Of a stretch of 44,256 bases of DNA, positions 33,399-44,190 are shown piece after piece. The stretch is from a bacterium (Candidatus Blackallbacteria) CG13_big_fil_rev_8_21_14_2_50_49_14. Its GTDB lineage: Bacteria > Cyanobacteriota > Sericytochromatia > UBA7694. The position numbers and the translations under genes are program-made. Every line of letters begins with the position of its first letter. Positions within the stretch are counted from its first letter, which is position 1. The notes under the pieces are model-generated. The model had not been told where the DNA came from. It worked only from the letters and a program-made list of their open reading frames with translations, and ran no database searches. The DNA lies in NCBI GenBank assembly GCA_002783405.1, contig PFGG01000014.1:1-44256 (forward strand). The letters are read 5' to 3'.

Positions 33399-33680
33399 TT
33401 ATTTTCCTGCTCCGTGGGCGATGACATGGTTCCAAAAGGGGTTGGCGAAGATCAGAATCATCGAAACCACGAAGCAATAAATGGCTGTAGATTCAATCAT
33501 GGCCAAACCTACAAACAGGGTGCGCGTAATCGTGGGCGAGGCATCGGGTTGCTGGGCCAGAGAGTTGAGAGCAGAGGAAATAGCCCAGCCCTCTGCCAAA
33601 GCGGGGCCAAAACAGCCCAGGCTGATCGTAATGCCAGAAATCACGATTGAGGCCATTGCAATAAGCGTTTGTTGATCCAT
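33399..33680 (-). CDS. atpE: N-type ATPase c subunit (rotor ring)
   Basis: 93 residues with two hydrophobic helices. The second carries the ion site ESTAIY (E63, S64, T65, Y68), the pattern of Na+-binding c-rings. The first has GPALAEGWA, with E30 where Na+-type rings such as Ilyobacter have Gln. Two carboxylates per site are typical of N-type c subunits, and at least one studied N-type ring with that feature was reported as proton-coupled. The coupling ion is therefore open. A short polar loop (NSLAQQPDASPTITR) faces gamma. Confidence 0.96.
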   Translation of the reverse strand: MDQQTLIAMASIVISGITISLGCFGPALAEGWAISSALNSLAQQPDASPTITRTLFVGLAMIESTAIYCFVVSMILIFANPFWNHVIAHGAGK

Positions 33681-33691
33681 AAAGAAGCTCC

Positions 33692-34408
33692 TTAGTGTTG
33701 GGTTTGAAAATCGCTTGGATTTGGTTCGGGCGGCAGATGGGGTTGACGGACTTTGACAGCTGCTGCGATATAAACACCTGCCAGAATGCTGAAAATATAG
33801 GCCTGTACCAGGCCTGTTAACAGACCCAAGGCGGTAATCAGAATCGGAAAAATAAAGGGGGTGATGGTGAGTAAAATGGCGATAATCATGCCGCCACTCA
33901 TCATATTGCCAAATAAACGGATCGCCAGCGCCAAGGTGCGTGACAGCTCGCTGATAATATTAAAGGGCAACATGATAAAAGTGGGTTCTAAATAGGTTTT
34001 GAGATAGCCTTTCAAGCCTTGATCCAAAATCCCGAAAAATGGAACCGCCACAAAAACGCAGAGTGCGAGTGCTGCAGTGGTGGAGAGTGAACCTGTGGGG
34101 GGCTCAAAACCAGGAATCACTGTGCTCAGACTGGCGGCTGCAATCAGCAGAAAGAGCGTTCCCAAAAAACTGAGGTATTTTTGCGGAGAGCTGAGTCCGA
34201 CTTCTTCGATTTGGCCCAGTATACCGGTGACGATGATTTCGAGCAGGTTTTGCCAACGGGAGCGCTCAAGACCTGTTGAGAGTTTGCGTGTAATCAGTAT
34301 CGAGCCCAGGGTCAGGACTGCCATCAGCACCCAGGTGGAGACCAAGGTCGCATTGAGTTTAAAAAAACCAGACTGCCAGAAAATGATTTCATCAGGACTC
34401 AGGCGCAT
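33692..34408 (-). CDS. atpB: N-type ATPase a subunit
   Basis: 238 residues, several membrane helices. The essential arginine is R164 in LALAIRLFGNMMSGG. The next helix pair contains ILLTITPFIFPILITALGLL and the terminal LVQAYIFSILAGVYIAAAV, as in all a subunits. It forms the ion half-channels against the c-ring. The ATG lies 17 bases inside the end of atpR, and 11 bases separate it from atpE. Confidence 0.96.
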   Translation of the reverse strand: MRLSPDEIIFWQSGFFKLNATLVSTWVLMAVLTLGSILITRKLSTGLERSRWQNLLEIIVTGILGQIEEVGLSSPQKYLSFLGTLFLLIAAASLSTVIPGFEPPTGSLSTTAALALCVFVAVPFFGILDQGLKGYLKTYLEPTFIMLPFNIISELSRTLALAIRLFGNMMSGGMIIAILLTITPFIFPILITALGLLTGLVQAYIFSILAGVYIAAAVKVRQPHLPPEPNPSDFQTQH

Positions 34409-34703
34409 GCTGAACCTCCGCGCAATGTTTGGATTTGTCTGTGGCTTTGCTGAATTTCAGCACGAGCTGGCGGCCCAGAACAAAGCCCAGCAGACAGGCT
34501 AAAAAGCGTTCCCAGTGGTGATTCGCGATGGTGTAAAAACCCAACAGAACCAGACCTGTGCGTAGAAGCGAACTGCTTAGAAATAAACGGGCAGGTTGCT
34601 GGGTTTTGAGTCCTTTCTGAACGGTCCACCACAGGCCGCCAAAAAAAATCAGGCTGAGCAGTATGCCTGTTAAAAAAGCGGTCAGCAGCCAAAGCTCAAA
34701 CAT
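34392..34703 (-). CDS. atpR: N-ATPase-specific membrane subunit AtpR
   Basis: 103 residues with three membrane helices (LLTAFLTGILLSLIFFGGLW; LRTGLVLLGFYTIA; FLACLLGFVLGRQLVL), a basic residue in the second (SSLLRTGLVL) and an Arg in the third (GRQLVL). AtpR occurs only in N-type operons, between AtpQ and the a subunit, and is thought to help assemble the c-ring. It overlaps atpQ by eight bases and atpB by seventeen. The cytoplasmic tail is polar and variable. Confidence 0.9.
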   Translation of the reverse strand: MFELWLLTAFLTGILLSLIFFGGLWWTVQKGLKTQQPARLFLSSSLLRTGLVLLGFYTIANHHWERFLACLLGFVLGRQLVLKFSKATDKSKHCAEVQHAPES

Positions 34704-35008
34704 CGCGATGCTCCTCCTGAATGGCTTTGTCTTCTTGGGCGACCCAATGCCAGGCGTTCAGACACCCCAAGACCAGCCCCACGGCTAAAAGTGCCAAGGT
34801 CCAGGAATGGTGACCAGGATCCTGTTGATCAAGCCAAAGCCCCAGGGCTGCGCCCAGCAAAGTTGGCACCACAACCGACCAGCCAATCATCCCAATCATG
34901 CCCAAACCCAACCAGACTTCGGAATTGCTTTTTCGGCGTGCCTTGAGTTTGCGTTCGGCTTTGGCGCTGATCTGACGGCTGAGGCTGGACTGAGAAGGTT
35001 GTTTTTTT

Positions 35009-35016
<8 letters not shown>
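34696..35016 (-). CDS. atpQ: N-ATPase AtpQ (AtpI/AtpZ-like)
   Basis: 106 residues. A basic N-terminus (SLSRQISAKAERKLKARRK) precedes two helices (WLGLGMIGMIGWSVVVPTLL and WTLALLAVGLVLGCLNAW). The pattern GWSVVVPTLLGAALGLWLD is that of the AtpI/AtpZ family, which aids assembly of the membrane sector and is linked to Mg or Ca transport in some bacteria. Its position after atpC is the defining N-operon order. Confidence 0.9.
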
Positions 35017-37639
<2,623 letters not shown>

Positions 37640-37682
37640 AGGTCTTAAAAAGATGTTTTTCTATTCTCGCGATACAAATTGA

Positions 37683-37698
37683 AATTTTTATAAAAATT
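37683..37698. promoter_or_regulatory. 16-bp A/T palindrome upstream of the C92-type lipoprotein
   Basis: A perfect self-complementary AATTTTTATAAAAATT lies about 95 bases before the lipoprotein start. It may be an operator or simply part of an A/T-rich upstream element. The rest of the 154-base gap holds a GAGGAA ribosome site and no recognisable gene. Confidence 0.35.
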
Positions 37699-37793
37699 AG
37701 CCAGACTTTAAACCAAGCTTTAATTTAAACAGGCCAGATCCTGGCACTTTGCGGCGATATGAAAACTATCATTACCGCGTAGAGGAACCTTGT

Positions 37794-38684
37794 ATGAAAA
37801 AGATTTTTGCTTTGGCTTTCACCGCTCTGAGTTTGACAGCCTGCTCTGCCACCCCCTCCCTTTTGCCTGTAGCCTCAGGTTTTCAACCCCCTGCCCTGCG
37901 TGCAGCAGCGGCCGCACCCCGTCAGAACCTGAATGAACTCTTGCCCCTGCTCAAACAGATTTTTAAGAATGAATTGGCCGATGGCCTGCAAGCGGGGCAA
38001 CCCAGCCCCGATATCAACCAAATTCTTGAACAGAAAGGGCCTGAGGCCTTTAAACTGCTCGCTGTGGATGCCTCGGCCCGCAAAGCGCTCTATCCCTATG
38101 CCGATCAAATGGTGATCAATGAATTCAATAAGCCCTCTCCCAGTGACAATGTCCCCCCGCTGAGTGCCCAAGAATTGCAGGCGCTTTTGCCGCGTCTGCA
38201 ATCGGGAGATGTGATCCTCTGTGGCAATGATCAGTCTTTTGTGCATGGCATTCTCTATCTCGGTCGCGGAGAAATCGTGCATTCCCTGGCGACTCAGCCT
38301 GATATGCATGACCGTTTCCGCGGTGTGGTCAAAGAGAGCCTGGCGACCTATATTGCCCGCAGCCCCCGCGATACCTTTGTGATTTTGCGTGCCAAGGGCC
38401 AAAGTGCCGCCAATTTTACACCCGCCCTGAATTTTGCCATCAAACAGGTGGGCAAACAGTATGACAGCCTCTTTCTCTACCAGACCGATGAGCGCTTTTA
38501 CTGTACAGAACTGGTCTGGTCAGCGCTGCGCCAGATCGCCCGTCCCCCGCGTGTCATGCCCCATCTTGTGAAATATGGCTGGGAAATGGTGACGGTAGAA
38601 GATTTTATGGATTCACCTGACCTTGAAACGGTTTGGACCCGCAATTATACCCGTCCCCCTGTGGGCAGAATGCACCGCTATTAA
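37794..38684 (+). CDS. Lipoprotein of the YiiX/YebB (C92, NlpC/P60-like) family
   Basis: 296 residues. The start at ATG 37794 (GAGGAA upstream) gives a signal MKKIFALAFTALSLTAC with lipidated C17. Residues 138-240 form a permuted papain-like fold: GDVILCG, FVHGILYLG with H151, VVKESLATYIA, the VGKQYDSLF motif and YCTELVW with nucleophile C237. These are the diagnostic blocks of PF05708. Members are thought to act as cysteine amidases or lipases; this one would be anchored in the envelope. The preceding 100 residues are a low-complexity Ala/Pro/Gln linker and helices. A longer frame from ATG 37749 lacks the signal at its start and is rejected. Confidence 0.9.
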   Translation: MKKIFALAFTALSLTACSATPSLLPVASGFQPPALRAAAAAPRQNLNELLPLLKQIFKNELADGLQAGQPSPDINQILEQKGPEAFKLLAVDASARKALYPYADQMVINEFNKPSPSDNVPPLSAQELQALLPRLQSGDVILCGNDQSFVHGILYLGRGEIVHSLATQPDMHDRFRGVVKESLATYIARSPRDTFVILRAKGQSAANFTPALNFAIKQVGKQYDSLFLYQTDERFYCTELVWSALRQIARPPRVMPHLVKYGWEMVTVEDFMDSPDLETVWTRNYTRPPVGRMHRY

Positions 38685-38705
38685 ACCCAGAAATTTGCGT
38701 CAAAG

Positions 38706-38740
38706 CCCTCTGCCTGTAAACTGAAAGCAGAGGGTTTTTT
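38706..38740 (+). terminator. Rho-independent terminator abutting the pcm start codon
   Basis: CCCTCTGC (38706-38713) and GCAGAGGG (38727-38734) form a perfect 8-bp stem with a 13-base loop and six T (38735-38740). It ends the lipoprotein transcript. The ATG of the next gene lies two bases beyond the T-run, and the GAGGG of the right arm is that gene's only candidate ribosome site. Confidence 0.85.
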
Positions 38741-38742
38741 CA

Positions 38743-39372
38743 ATGCAAAATTGGCAGACATACAGGGCTGAACTTTGTTCGCAACTGAAGCGGCAGGGGA
38801 TTTCTGAGCCTGTTCTCAGGGTGTGTAGTCACTTACCCCGCCATCTCTTTGCTCCCGAATTAAACCTGGAACAGGCCTATGCTGATCGTGCCATGCCATT
38901 GGGGCATGGACAGACCATTTCTCAACCTTCCTTGGTGGCCCGCATGACAGAGTTGCTTGAATTGAGTGGGCAGGAAAGGGTTTTAGAAATAGGCACGGGT
39001 TCAGGATATCAAACGGCTTTTCTTGCGTATTTGGCCCGTGAGGTCTTTACCCTGGAACGTATTTCTGAGCTTTCCTATCAGGCGGCGAAACTTCTCCTGG
39101 AACAGGGCCTGCGCAATATTCATTTCAAAATCGGCGATGGTTATCTAGGCTGGGCAGAACAGGCCCCTTTTGACCGGATTTTACTGACGGCTGCTCCCCC
39201 CCAACTTCCTGAAGCCTTGCTCGGGCAACTGGCAGAGGGCGGTTTGCTTGTAGGGCCTGTTGGACCTCAGTATGAGGTTCAAAAGCTGCTGCGTGTGCGC
39301 CGCAGGGCTCAGAAATTGGAATATGAAAGCTGCGGCGATGTGGTTTTCGTGCCGATGCTCAAGGGGCTTTGA
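38743..39372 (+). CDS. pcm: Protein-L-isoaspartate O-methyltransferase
   Basis: 209 residues. AYADRAMPLGHGQTISQPSLVARMTELLEL contains the substrate loop with S60. SAM motif I is VLEIGTGSGYQTA, and motif post-I FTLERISEL. Later RILLTAAPPQLPEALLGQL and GLLVGPVG complete the family pattern. It methylates isoaspartyl residues so that damaged proteins can be repaired. The ATG at 38743 fits the family's N-terminus, so the start is probably right even though it sits directly after the terminator. The gene ends two bases before the convergent HEAT-repeat gene. Confidence 0.96.
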   Translation: MQNWQTYRAELCSQLKRQGISEPVLRVCSHLPRHLFAPELNLEQAYADRAMPLGHGQTISQPSLVARMTELLELSGQERVLEIGTGSGYQTAFLAYLAREVFTLERISELSYQAAKLLLEQGLRNIHFKIGDGYLGWAEQAPFDRILLTAAPPQLPEALLGQLAEGGLLVGPVGPQYEVQKLLRVRRRAQKLEYESCGDVVFVPMLKGL

Positions 39373-39374
39373 AC

Positions 39375-41036
39375 CTAAGCGCTAAAATCATCCAAGGCGG
39401 CAGCCCGCAAATGGGCATGGTTTTTCTTTTCCTGAGCAGCGGCAAGGGCCATTTGCGTGAGCGGGTGGTCAAAACGTTTTAAGACCTGAGCGGCCTGGGT
39501 GCTGACATGTTCATCCGGATCATTCAGGCATTCGATCAAGGCCGGAACAGCTTCGTTGTCGCCAAGTTTGCCCAAGGCTTTGACGGCCAGATAACGAATA
39601 TCTGCTTCTGTGTCGCGCAGGGCCTGGATTAAAGCCGACTTTGCTTCTGGGGCCCCAATTTCGCCCAAGGCCCGGGTCGCCAGAAAGCGCAGTTCTGCAT
39701 CCGTTTCCTGTAAGGTTTGAATCAGAGAGGGGACGGCCTGGCGATCGCGCATTTCACCCAAGGCATTGATAATTTGGGCCCGGTGTACGAAATCGGGCTC
39801 CTGCAGTTTATTCAGCATGGCTGAAACAGCAGGGCCGTTGATCATGCCCAGGGCTTTGGCCACGTGGCTGCGCACTTCCTGTTCAGGAGCACTCAGGGTT
39901 TGCAGCAGTTCAGGAATGGCCTCTTGGGCACCCAATCTTCCCAAAGCCAAGGCCGCAGCAGAGCGCAATTCAGAAACAGGAGCCTGTAGTGCCTGTTTCA
40001 AAGCCGGAATGGCCTGAGGGCTGGCCAATTGGCCCAGGGCCTGTGCGGCTTCTGTGCTCAATTCAGGGAGGGGGGATTGAAGTTCAGCAAGCAGGCCATC
40101 CAAGGCCAGGGGATCTTTGAGAATACCCAGGGCATGAATGATTTGTTTTTTGACTTCAAGTACGCTTGAGGGCAGTTTTTCAATCAGGAGCGGCACGATC
40201 GGTGTATAACGGAGTTTCTCAAAGATCTCGATAATCCGTACGCAGACTTCAGCCGGTTGGTTTTCTAAGGCTTTTTCGAGTTCAGGCAAGGCTTTTTCGC
40301 CAATTTTAAGCAGGGCCTCCATGGCGGCCGCATGAATCCAGAAATGTGGGCTTTGCAGCGCTTTGAACAGAGTGGGAATGGCTTCCTGATCGAGTTTGAC
40401 CAAGGCTTGAGCTGCGGCTGTGCGCACATGGGGTTCAGGATCTCCCAGGGCTTCACCCAAGAGGTGAAGGCTTTCGGTTGCCTTGAGTTCACCCAGGGCC
40501 GTAACGGCTTGGGCTCTTACCCATTCACTGTCACTTAAGGTTTCAACCAGGGCTGAGACCACGCTGGGTTGTCCTGAACGCCCCAATCCCTGAACAGCCC
40601 AGGAGCGCACCTCGGTATCGTCATCCTGGAGGGCTTCAATCAAGGCTGAAACTGCGACAGGAAAGTGGGATATTCTGCCCAGCGCCTTTACTGCTTCGCG
40701 GCGAACGGTGGTTTCTGGATCGTGAAGGGCCTCACACAGGGCAGGCAGAGCGGGTTCTCTTGCGATTTTTCCCAAAGCTTGTGCGGCTTTCAGGCGAACA
40801 CCGGCTTCGGGTGAACTCAGGGCATTTTTTAAAGCGGGGATACTTTGTTCTTCTCCCATTTCGCCCAGTGCTTCAGCTGCTTTTTCACGAATTTCGGCAT
40901 TGCGATCCATCAGGGCGCTGTGTAGGAAGGGAAGGGCAGCACTGCCCATTTTTGCCAAGAGATCGACAGCGTATTTGCGTTCGCCTGCAGAACCCTCCCT
41001 GAGTTGTTGTGCCAGGTACTCAAGATCTTCTACCAT
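39375..41036 (-). CDS. HEAT-repeat (PBS-lyase-like) protein (553 aa)
   Basis: The chain consists of about seventeen 31-residue HEAT repeats of the phycobilisome-lyase type, each with the pattern ALGEIG/ALGRL, A-x-P-x-L-x-x-A-L-x-D/S-P-x-x-x-V-R (for example EAAEALGEMGEEQSIPALKN, VRRDEV-like VRREAVKALGRISHF, LRSAAALALGRLG). No signal or membrane segment, so it is a cytoplasmic solenoid scaffold. Relatives in Cyanobacteria include bilin lyases, but most such proteins are general interaction platforms. No photosynthesis genes are present in the window. The ribosome site is a GGGGGA about 8 bases upstream, and a GATAAT -10-like box is present in the 64-base upstream gap. It ends two bases from the convergent pcm. 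Confidence 0.9.
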   Translation of the reverse strand: MVEDLEYLAQQLREGSAGERKYAVDLLAKMGSAALPFLHSALMDRNAEIREKAAEALGEMGEEQSIPALKNALSSPEAGVRLKAAQALGKIAREPALPALCEALHDPETTVRREAVKALGRISHFPVAVSALIEALQDDDTEVRSWAVQGLGRSGQPSVVSALVETLSDSEWVRAQAVTALGELKATESLHLLGEALGDPEPHVRTAAAQALVKLDQEAIPTLFKALQSPHFWIHAAAMEALLKIGEKALPELEKALENQPAEVCVRIIEIFEKLRYTPIVPLLIEKLPSSVLEVKKQIIHALGILKDPLALDGLLAELQSPLPELSTEAAQALGQLASPQAIPALKQALQAPVSELRSAAALALGRLGAQEAIPELLQTLSAPEQEVRSHVAKALGMINGPAVSAMLNKLQEPDFVHRAQIINALGEMRDRQAVPSLIQTLQETDAELRFLATRALGEIGAPEAKSALIQALRDTEADIRYLAVKALGKLGDNEAVPALIECLNDPDEHVSTQAAQVLKRFDHPLTQMALAAAQEKKNHAHLRAAALDDFSA

Positions 41037-41100
41037 CTGCTATTCCCCCACGGATACACAATCATTTCGTAGTATTATCGCACAGGGACTTTCTAAAAAA

Positions 41101-42351
41101 CTATTTTTGACTGGGATGATTTTTCAATTCGGTGCTGTAAAGGGTTTCAAACTGCAGGCGGGCAGAAACTCCGAAATGATCAGAGAGAAAATAGCCTTCA
41201 ATCGGCTTGTTGTGCGTGACCTGGGCTTCAATCAAGCTGGTTTTATAGGTGTTCTGTTTGAGCACATGAATATAATCCAAACGGGTACCTTGCGTTTTGC
41301 CCTTTTTATAGAGATTGGAAGGGTCTGAGGTATAGCCGGGATCCTGTGGGTGAAGGGTGCGCCAGACATCGATCAAAGGCAAGCGGCGATTCAGATCCAG
41401 ATATTCGGGATAATCGGGAATCATATTGAAATCACCGGTAATCACAGTGGGATAGGGAGAATTGTTTTGAGCAATAAATTCTTGAAGGACTTTATTGTCT
41501 TCATTGATACGAATTTTTTCAGCCACTGGCTTGTTTTCTGCCTGGTAGTGGGTGGTGTAAACGTCAATCGCGCCCAGACTGGGGTGGTCGATACGGGTAA
41601 AAAGCACGCCTTTGCGAGCCAAACAATCGGCGACGGTGCAGTTGCCAAATTGGCGGAAATCGTTGCGGATGATCGGATATTTAGACAGCACGTAGAGCCC
41701 GCTGCCCAATTTCAGCCCACTGTTGTTCCAGCGCAGATGATAGGGAAAACGTGTACTTTTGCGAAGTACTTCGATATCGTTTGAGAAGGTTTCCTGAAGC
41801 GTGACCACGTCATAGTCGTTCAGGGTCTGGCCCAAACGTTCAAAACGAGCTTTGCGGTCTTTGACCAGAATGCTGGGCAGGCCCCAAACATTGAGAGTTA
41901 AAATTTTGAGCTCGCCTTTGCTGTCTTTGAGCTGGGCGGGCACAGGTGTCATGGGGGTCGCTGCGCTGGGGGTTGGAGAAGGTTGGGCCAGAGCAGGATC
42001 TGCAGGAAGATTATAGGCGCTGTTGCCCGAGGCTACATCGGGAGGCAGACTGGCGTCATAATTATTGCTGGTATAGGTATTTTGGGGGGTTGTGTTATAA
42101 GCATTGGGATCGGTATAGCTGTTGGTGGCATAGGCATTGGGGTCGGTATAGCTTCCTGTGCTGGCAAAACCATAGCTGCTATCGGTGGGATAGGCACCAC
42201 TGGTTTGAGCTGAACCATAGGGGTTGATTTGGGAGTTTAGGCCCTGTTGACCGTAAAAAGCACCAGCCACCATCGGGGACTGACCACAGGCGGTCAGTAA
42301 GCCCAGCAGGCCCAGCGCTAATAATTTTTTTATAATCACAGTTTTACCCAA
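41101..42351 (-). CDS. Sphingomyelinase-like lipoprotein (endonuclease/exonuclease/phosphatase fold)
   Basis: 416 residues. Signal MGKTVIIKKLLALGLLGLLTAC, lipidated C22. Start TTG 42351, with AAGAAGG six bases upstream; GTG 42339 is an alternative. A roughly 110-residue Tyr/Asn/Ser/Pro-rich linker contains repeated SYTDPNAY. The catalytic domain has N154 (TLNVWGLP), E187 (LQETF), H268 (TTHYQ), D307/N309 (TGDFNM), D359 (LDYIHV) and D391/H392 (LSDHFGVS), the full two-metal set of the EEP superfamily. The LNVWGLP start and length fit the neutral sphingomyelinase/phosphodiesterase branch more than exonuclease III. The substrate may be a phosphodiester lipid or extracellular nucleic acid. Confidence 0.9.
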   Translation of the reverse strand: MGKTVIIKKLLALGLLGLLTACGQSPMVAGAFYGQQGLNSQINPYGSAQTSGAYPTDSSYGFASTGSYTDPNAYATNSYTDPNAYNTTPQNTYTSNNYDASLPPDVASGNSAYNLPADPALAQPSPTPSAATPMTPVPAQLKDSKGELKILTLNVWGLPSILVKDRKARFERLGQTLNDYDVVTLQETFSNDIEVLRKSTRFPYHLRWNNSGLKLGSGLYVLSKYPIIRNDFRQFGNCTVADCLARKGVLFTRIDHPSLGAIDVYTTHYQAENKPVAEKIRINEDNKVLQEFIAQNNSPYPTVITGDFNMIPDYPEYLDLNRRLPLIDVWRTLHPQDPGYTSDPSNLYKKGKTQGTRLDYIHVLKQNTYKTSLIEAQVTHNKPIEGYFLSDHFGVSARLQFETLYSTELKNHPSQK

Positions 42352-42460
42352 ATATAACCTTCTTTACGGATTATATGGGTTTTCGATCTAAAACTTGCCT
42401 CTTGAGGTCTAAAAAATTTAGAATATTTGGACAATAGACTATTTCTGGAAAAGTTTCTCC

Positions 42461-42667
42461 ATGCTATTTGAACAACCCTTTGTGATCCCTGCTATCGCAA
42501 TCTTTGTCTTGTCTCTTCCTTTGATCTTTGGGCTTGTTCAGCCCAATCGATACTTTGGCTTTCGCAATGCAAACACCCTGTCGAATCCTGAAATATGGTT
42601 TAAAGTCAACCGTATGACAGGTTTTGGTTTGAGCTTTGCGAGCTATTCCAGCCGAAACGTTTCCTGA
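42461..42667 (+). pseudogene. Truncated SdpI-like membrane protein (68 codons)
   Basis: One membrane helix (VIPAIAIFVLSLPLIFGLV) is followed by PNRYFGFRNANTLSNPEIWF and KVNRMTGFGL, the SdpI/YhfL family signature. SdpI proteins normally continue into at least one more helix. Here the frame stops about 12 residues later with SSRNVS. The last bases before the stop coincide with a sequence resembling the IS-type end at the window's right edge. It is best read as a gene whose 3' part was replaced by an insertion or deletion scar. It could still encode a short peptide. Confidence 0.7.
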
Positions 42668-42713
42668 AAAGGGAGTGTCTGCTGTTTCAGTGGATTAAGC
42701 TCCGAGTGTCAAA
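42660..42713. mobile_element. Possible remnant of an IS200/IS605-type end
   Basis: TTTCCTGAAAAGGGAGTGTC (42660-42679) resembles, base for base with a short gap, the minus-strand end at 44193-44218 (TTTCCTTGAGGGAAGGGAG followed by TGTC). A second partial copy, GAGTGTCAAA, lies at 42704-42713. The 57-base gap between the truncated SdpI-like gene and the isocitrate dehydrogenase stop holds nothing else. The scar reading is inferred from shared short motifs. Confidence 0.4.
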
Positions 42714-42716
42714 AAG

Positions 42717-44147
42717 TTAGAGTTGATAACCCGGTTTGCCCTCAAATTCGTAGAGATGTTCGGTTTTGATCCAATTCAGCCCAGAATTTAAAATTTTATC
42801 AAGCAAATGGATCACTTCTTGATGTTGGATCGGCCTGCGATTTTTGCTGAGAAAACGGCAACGCCAAAGATCCGTGTATTCAATTTCTGATTGTGGCTTG
42901 GGCCAGATTTGGGTTTCACGGTTGCTGAGCAAAACCAATTCAGAATGGGGTCTGGCCAGCGCTTCCAGTTTTTTGCGCAGCGTATCGGGCTCTTGTGAGG
43001 GCCCATTCAGAAAGATATCCACACCCACCAAATCCTTATGTAGCACAGGGCGTTGCATGGGCGGAGAGAGCGTGATCGGGCTGTGGTTTTGATAGCGAAC
43101 AGCTTTGAGATGCATGGGTTCCTGGCCGAGTCGGTCGATAACTGCTTGTGCGAAACTGGCGGTTCCCACGCGGGATTTGCTGCCCGCATGCCAGATATCG
43201 TAAGTATGAATGCCTTCTTCAATGGTTTTGAGCCAGGCATTGTGCACCCATTCGGCGACATCTGCCTGTTCCAGATGGCGCAGCATCATCACTGCAGCCA
43301 GGATCATGCCCGAAGGATTGGCCTGATCGCGCCCTGCTTTTCCCGGTACTGAACCGTGAAAGGTTTCAAACATCGCACAGTCTTCACCCAAATTGGCAGA
43401 GCCTGCCAAACCAATTGAACCCGCCAATTGGGCAGTCATATCGGTGAGCAGATCGCCATAAAGATTGGGGGCCACAATGATATCAAACTGTTCAGGATTT
43501 TCTGCCAGACGGGCCACACCAATGTCTACGACCCAATGTTCATTTTCAAGATCGGGGTATTCGCGCGCGATTTTACGGAAAATCTGGTGAAACAGGCCAT
43601 CGGTCATTTTCATAATATGGTCGCGGGTAAAACAGCTAACTTTTTGGCGAAAATGCGTGCGTGCGTATTCAAAGGCATAGCGGATAATTTTCTCACTGCC
43701 GGTATGGCTGATCAGGCGCGTACATTGGGTCACATCGGGGCTCAGCCGATGTTCCAGTCCGGCATAGAGATCTTCTTCATTTTCGCGGATAATCACGACA
43801 TTCATAGCCGGGTGGCGGGTTTGAACATAGGGAAAATAAGATACGCAGGGGCGGATATTGGCGTATAGACCCAATTTCTTGCGAATAATCACGTTGGGGC
43901 TGCGAAAGCGACAATCCGGGGGGGTACTGACAGGTGCTTTCAAGAGCACGCGTGTGCGTCGGATCGAATCCCAGGCCTTGGGGGTGATACCTGATTTATA
44001 ACCCGCAGCATAGGCTTGAGAGCCCATAATCACTGGCTGCACTTCAATCCGTGCGCCTGCTGCCTTGAGAATTTTCAGTGTGGCTTTGGTGATCTCAGGG
44101 CCGACGCCGTCCCCGTGGGCAACACTGATCAAACGCTTGGTCTCCAT
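42717..44147 (-). CDS. icd: Isocitrate dehydrogenase, Thermus-type
   Basis: 476 residues. The start METKRLISVAHGDGVGPEI is chosen over an upstream ATG at 44210 that lies in the promoter. Catalytic domain: S83/N85 (SPNVIIRKK), R90, R99, R121 (RENEEDLYAG), Y128, K180 (DHIMK), metal aspartates in NLYGDLLTDMT, and FETFHGSVPGKAG. After about 340 there is an extra domain (VGVDIFLNG, LVLLSNRETQIWP, LWRCRFLS, EFEGKPGY) that matches the C-terminal domain unique to Thermus-type enzymes of about 496 residues. This excludes isopropylmalate dehydrogenase. It oxidises isocitrate to 2-oxoglutarate; NAD or NADP preference is not decided here. Confidence 0.92.
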   Translation of the reverse strand: METKRLISVAHGDGVGPEITKATLKILKAAGARIEVQPVIMGSQAYAAGYKSGITPKAWDSIRRTRVLLKAPVSTPPDCRFRSPNVIIRKKLGLYANIRPCVSYFPYVQTRHPAMNVVIIRENEEDLYAGLEHRLSPDVTQCTRLISHTGSEKIIRYAFEYARTHFRQKVSCFTRDHIMKMTDGLFHQIFRKIAREYPDLENEHWVVDIGVARLAENPEQFDIIVAPNLYGDLLTDMTAQLAGSIGLAGSANLGEDCAMFETFHGSVPGKAGRDQANPSGMILAAVMMLRHLEQADVAEWVHNAWLKTIEEGIHTYDIWHAGSKSRVGTASFAQAVIDRLGQEPMHLKAVRYQNHSPITLSPPMQRPVLHKDLVGVDIFLNGPSQEPDTLRKKLEALARPHSELVLLSNRETQIWPKPQSEIEYTDLWRCRFLSKNRRPIQHQEVIHLLDKILNSGLNWIKTEHLYEFEGKPGYQL

Positions 44148-44167
44148 CGTTTTTCTTTCTTGCTTTG

Positions 44168-44181
44168 CTGCTTTCAGTATA
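44168..44181 (-). promoter_or_regulatory. -10 region of the isocitrate dehydrogenase gene
   Basis: On the minus strand TATACT (44181-44176) is a good -10 about 29 bases before the ATG. The expected -35 position falls within the IS-like end that begins at 44191, and no TTGACA-like box is found there. The gene may use an extended -10 or depend on sequence supplied by the element. Confidence 0.45.
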
Positions 44182-44190
44182 GCGTATCGT

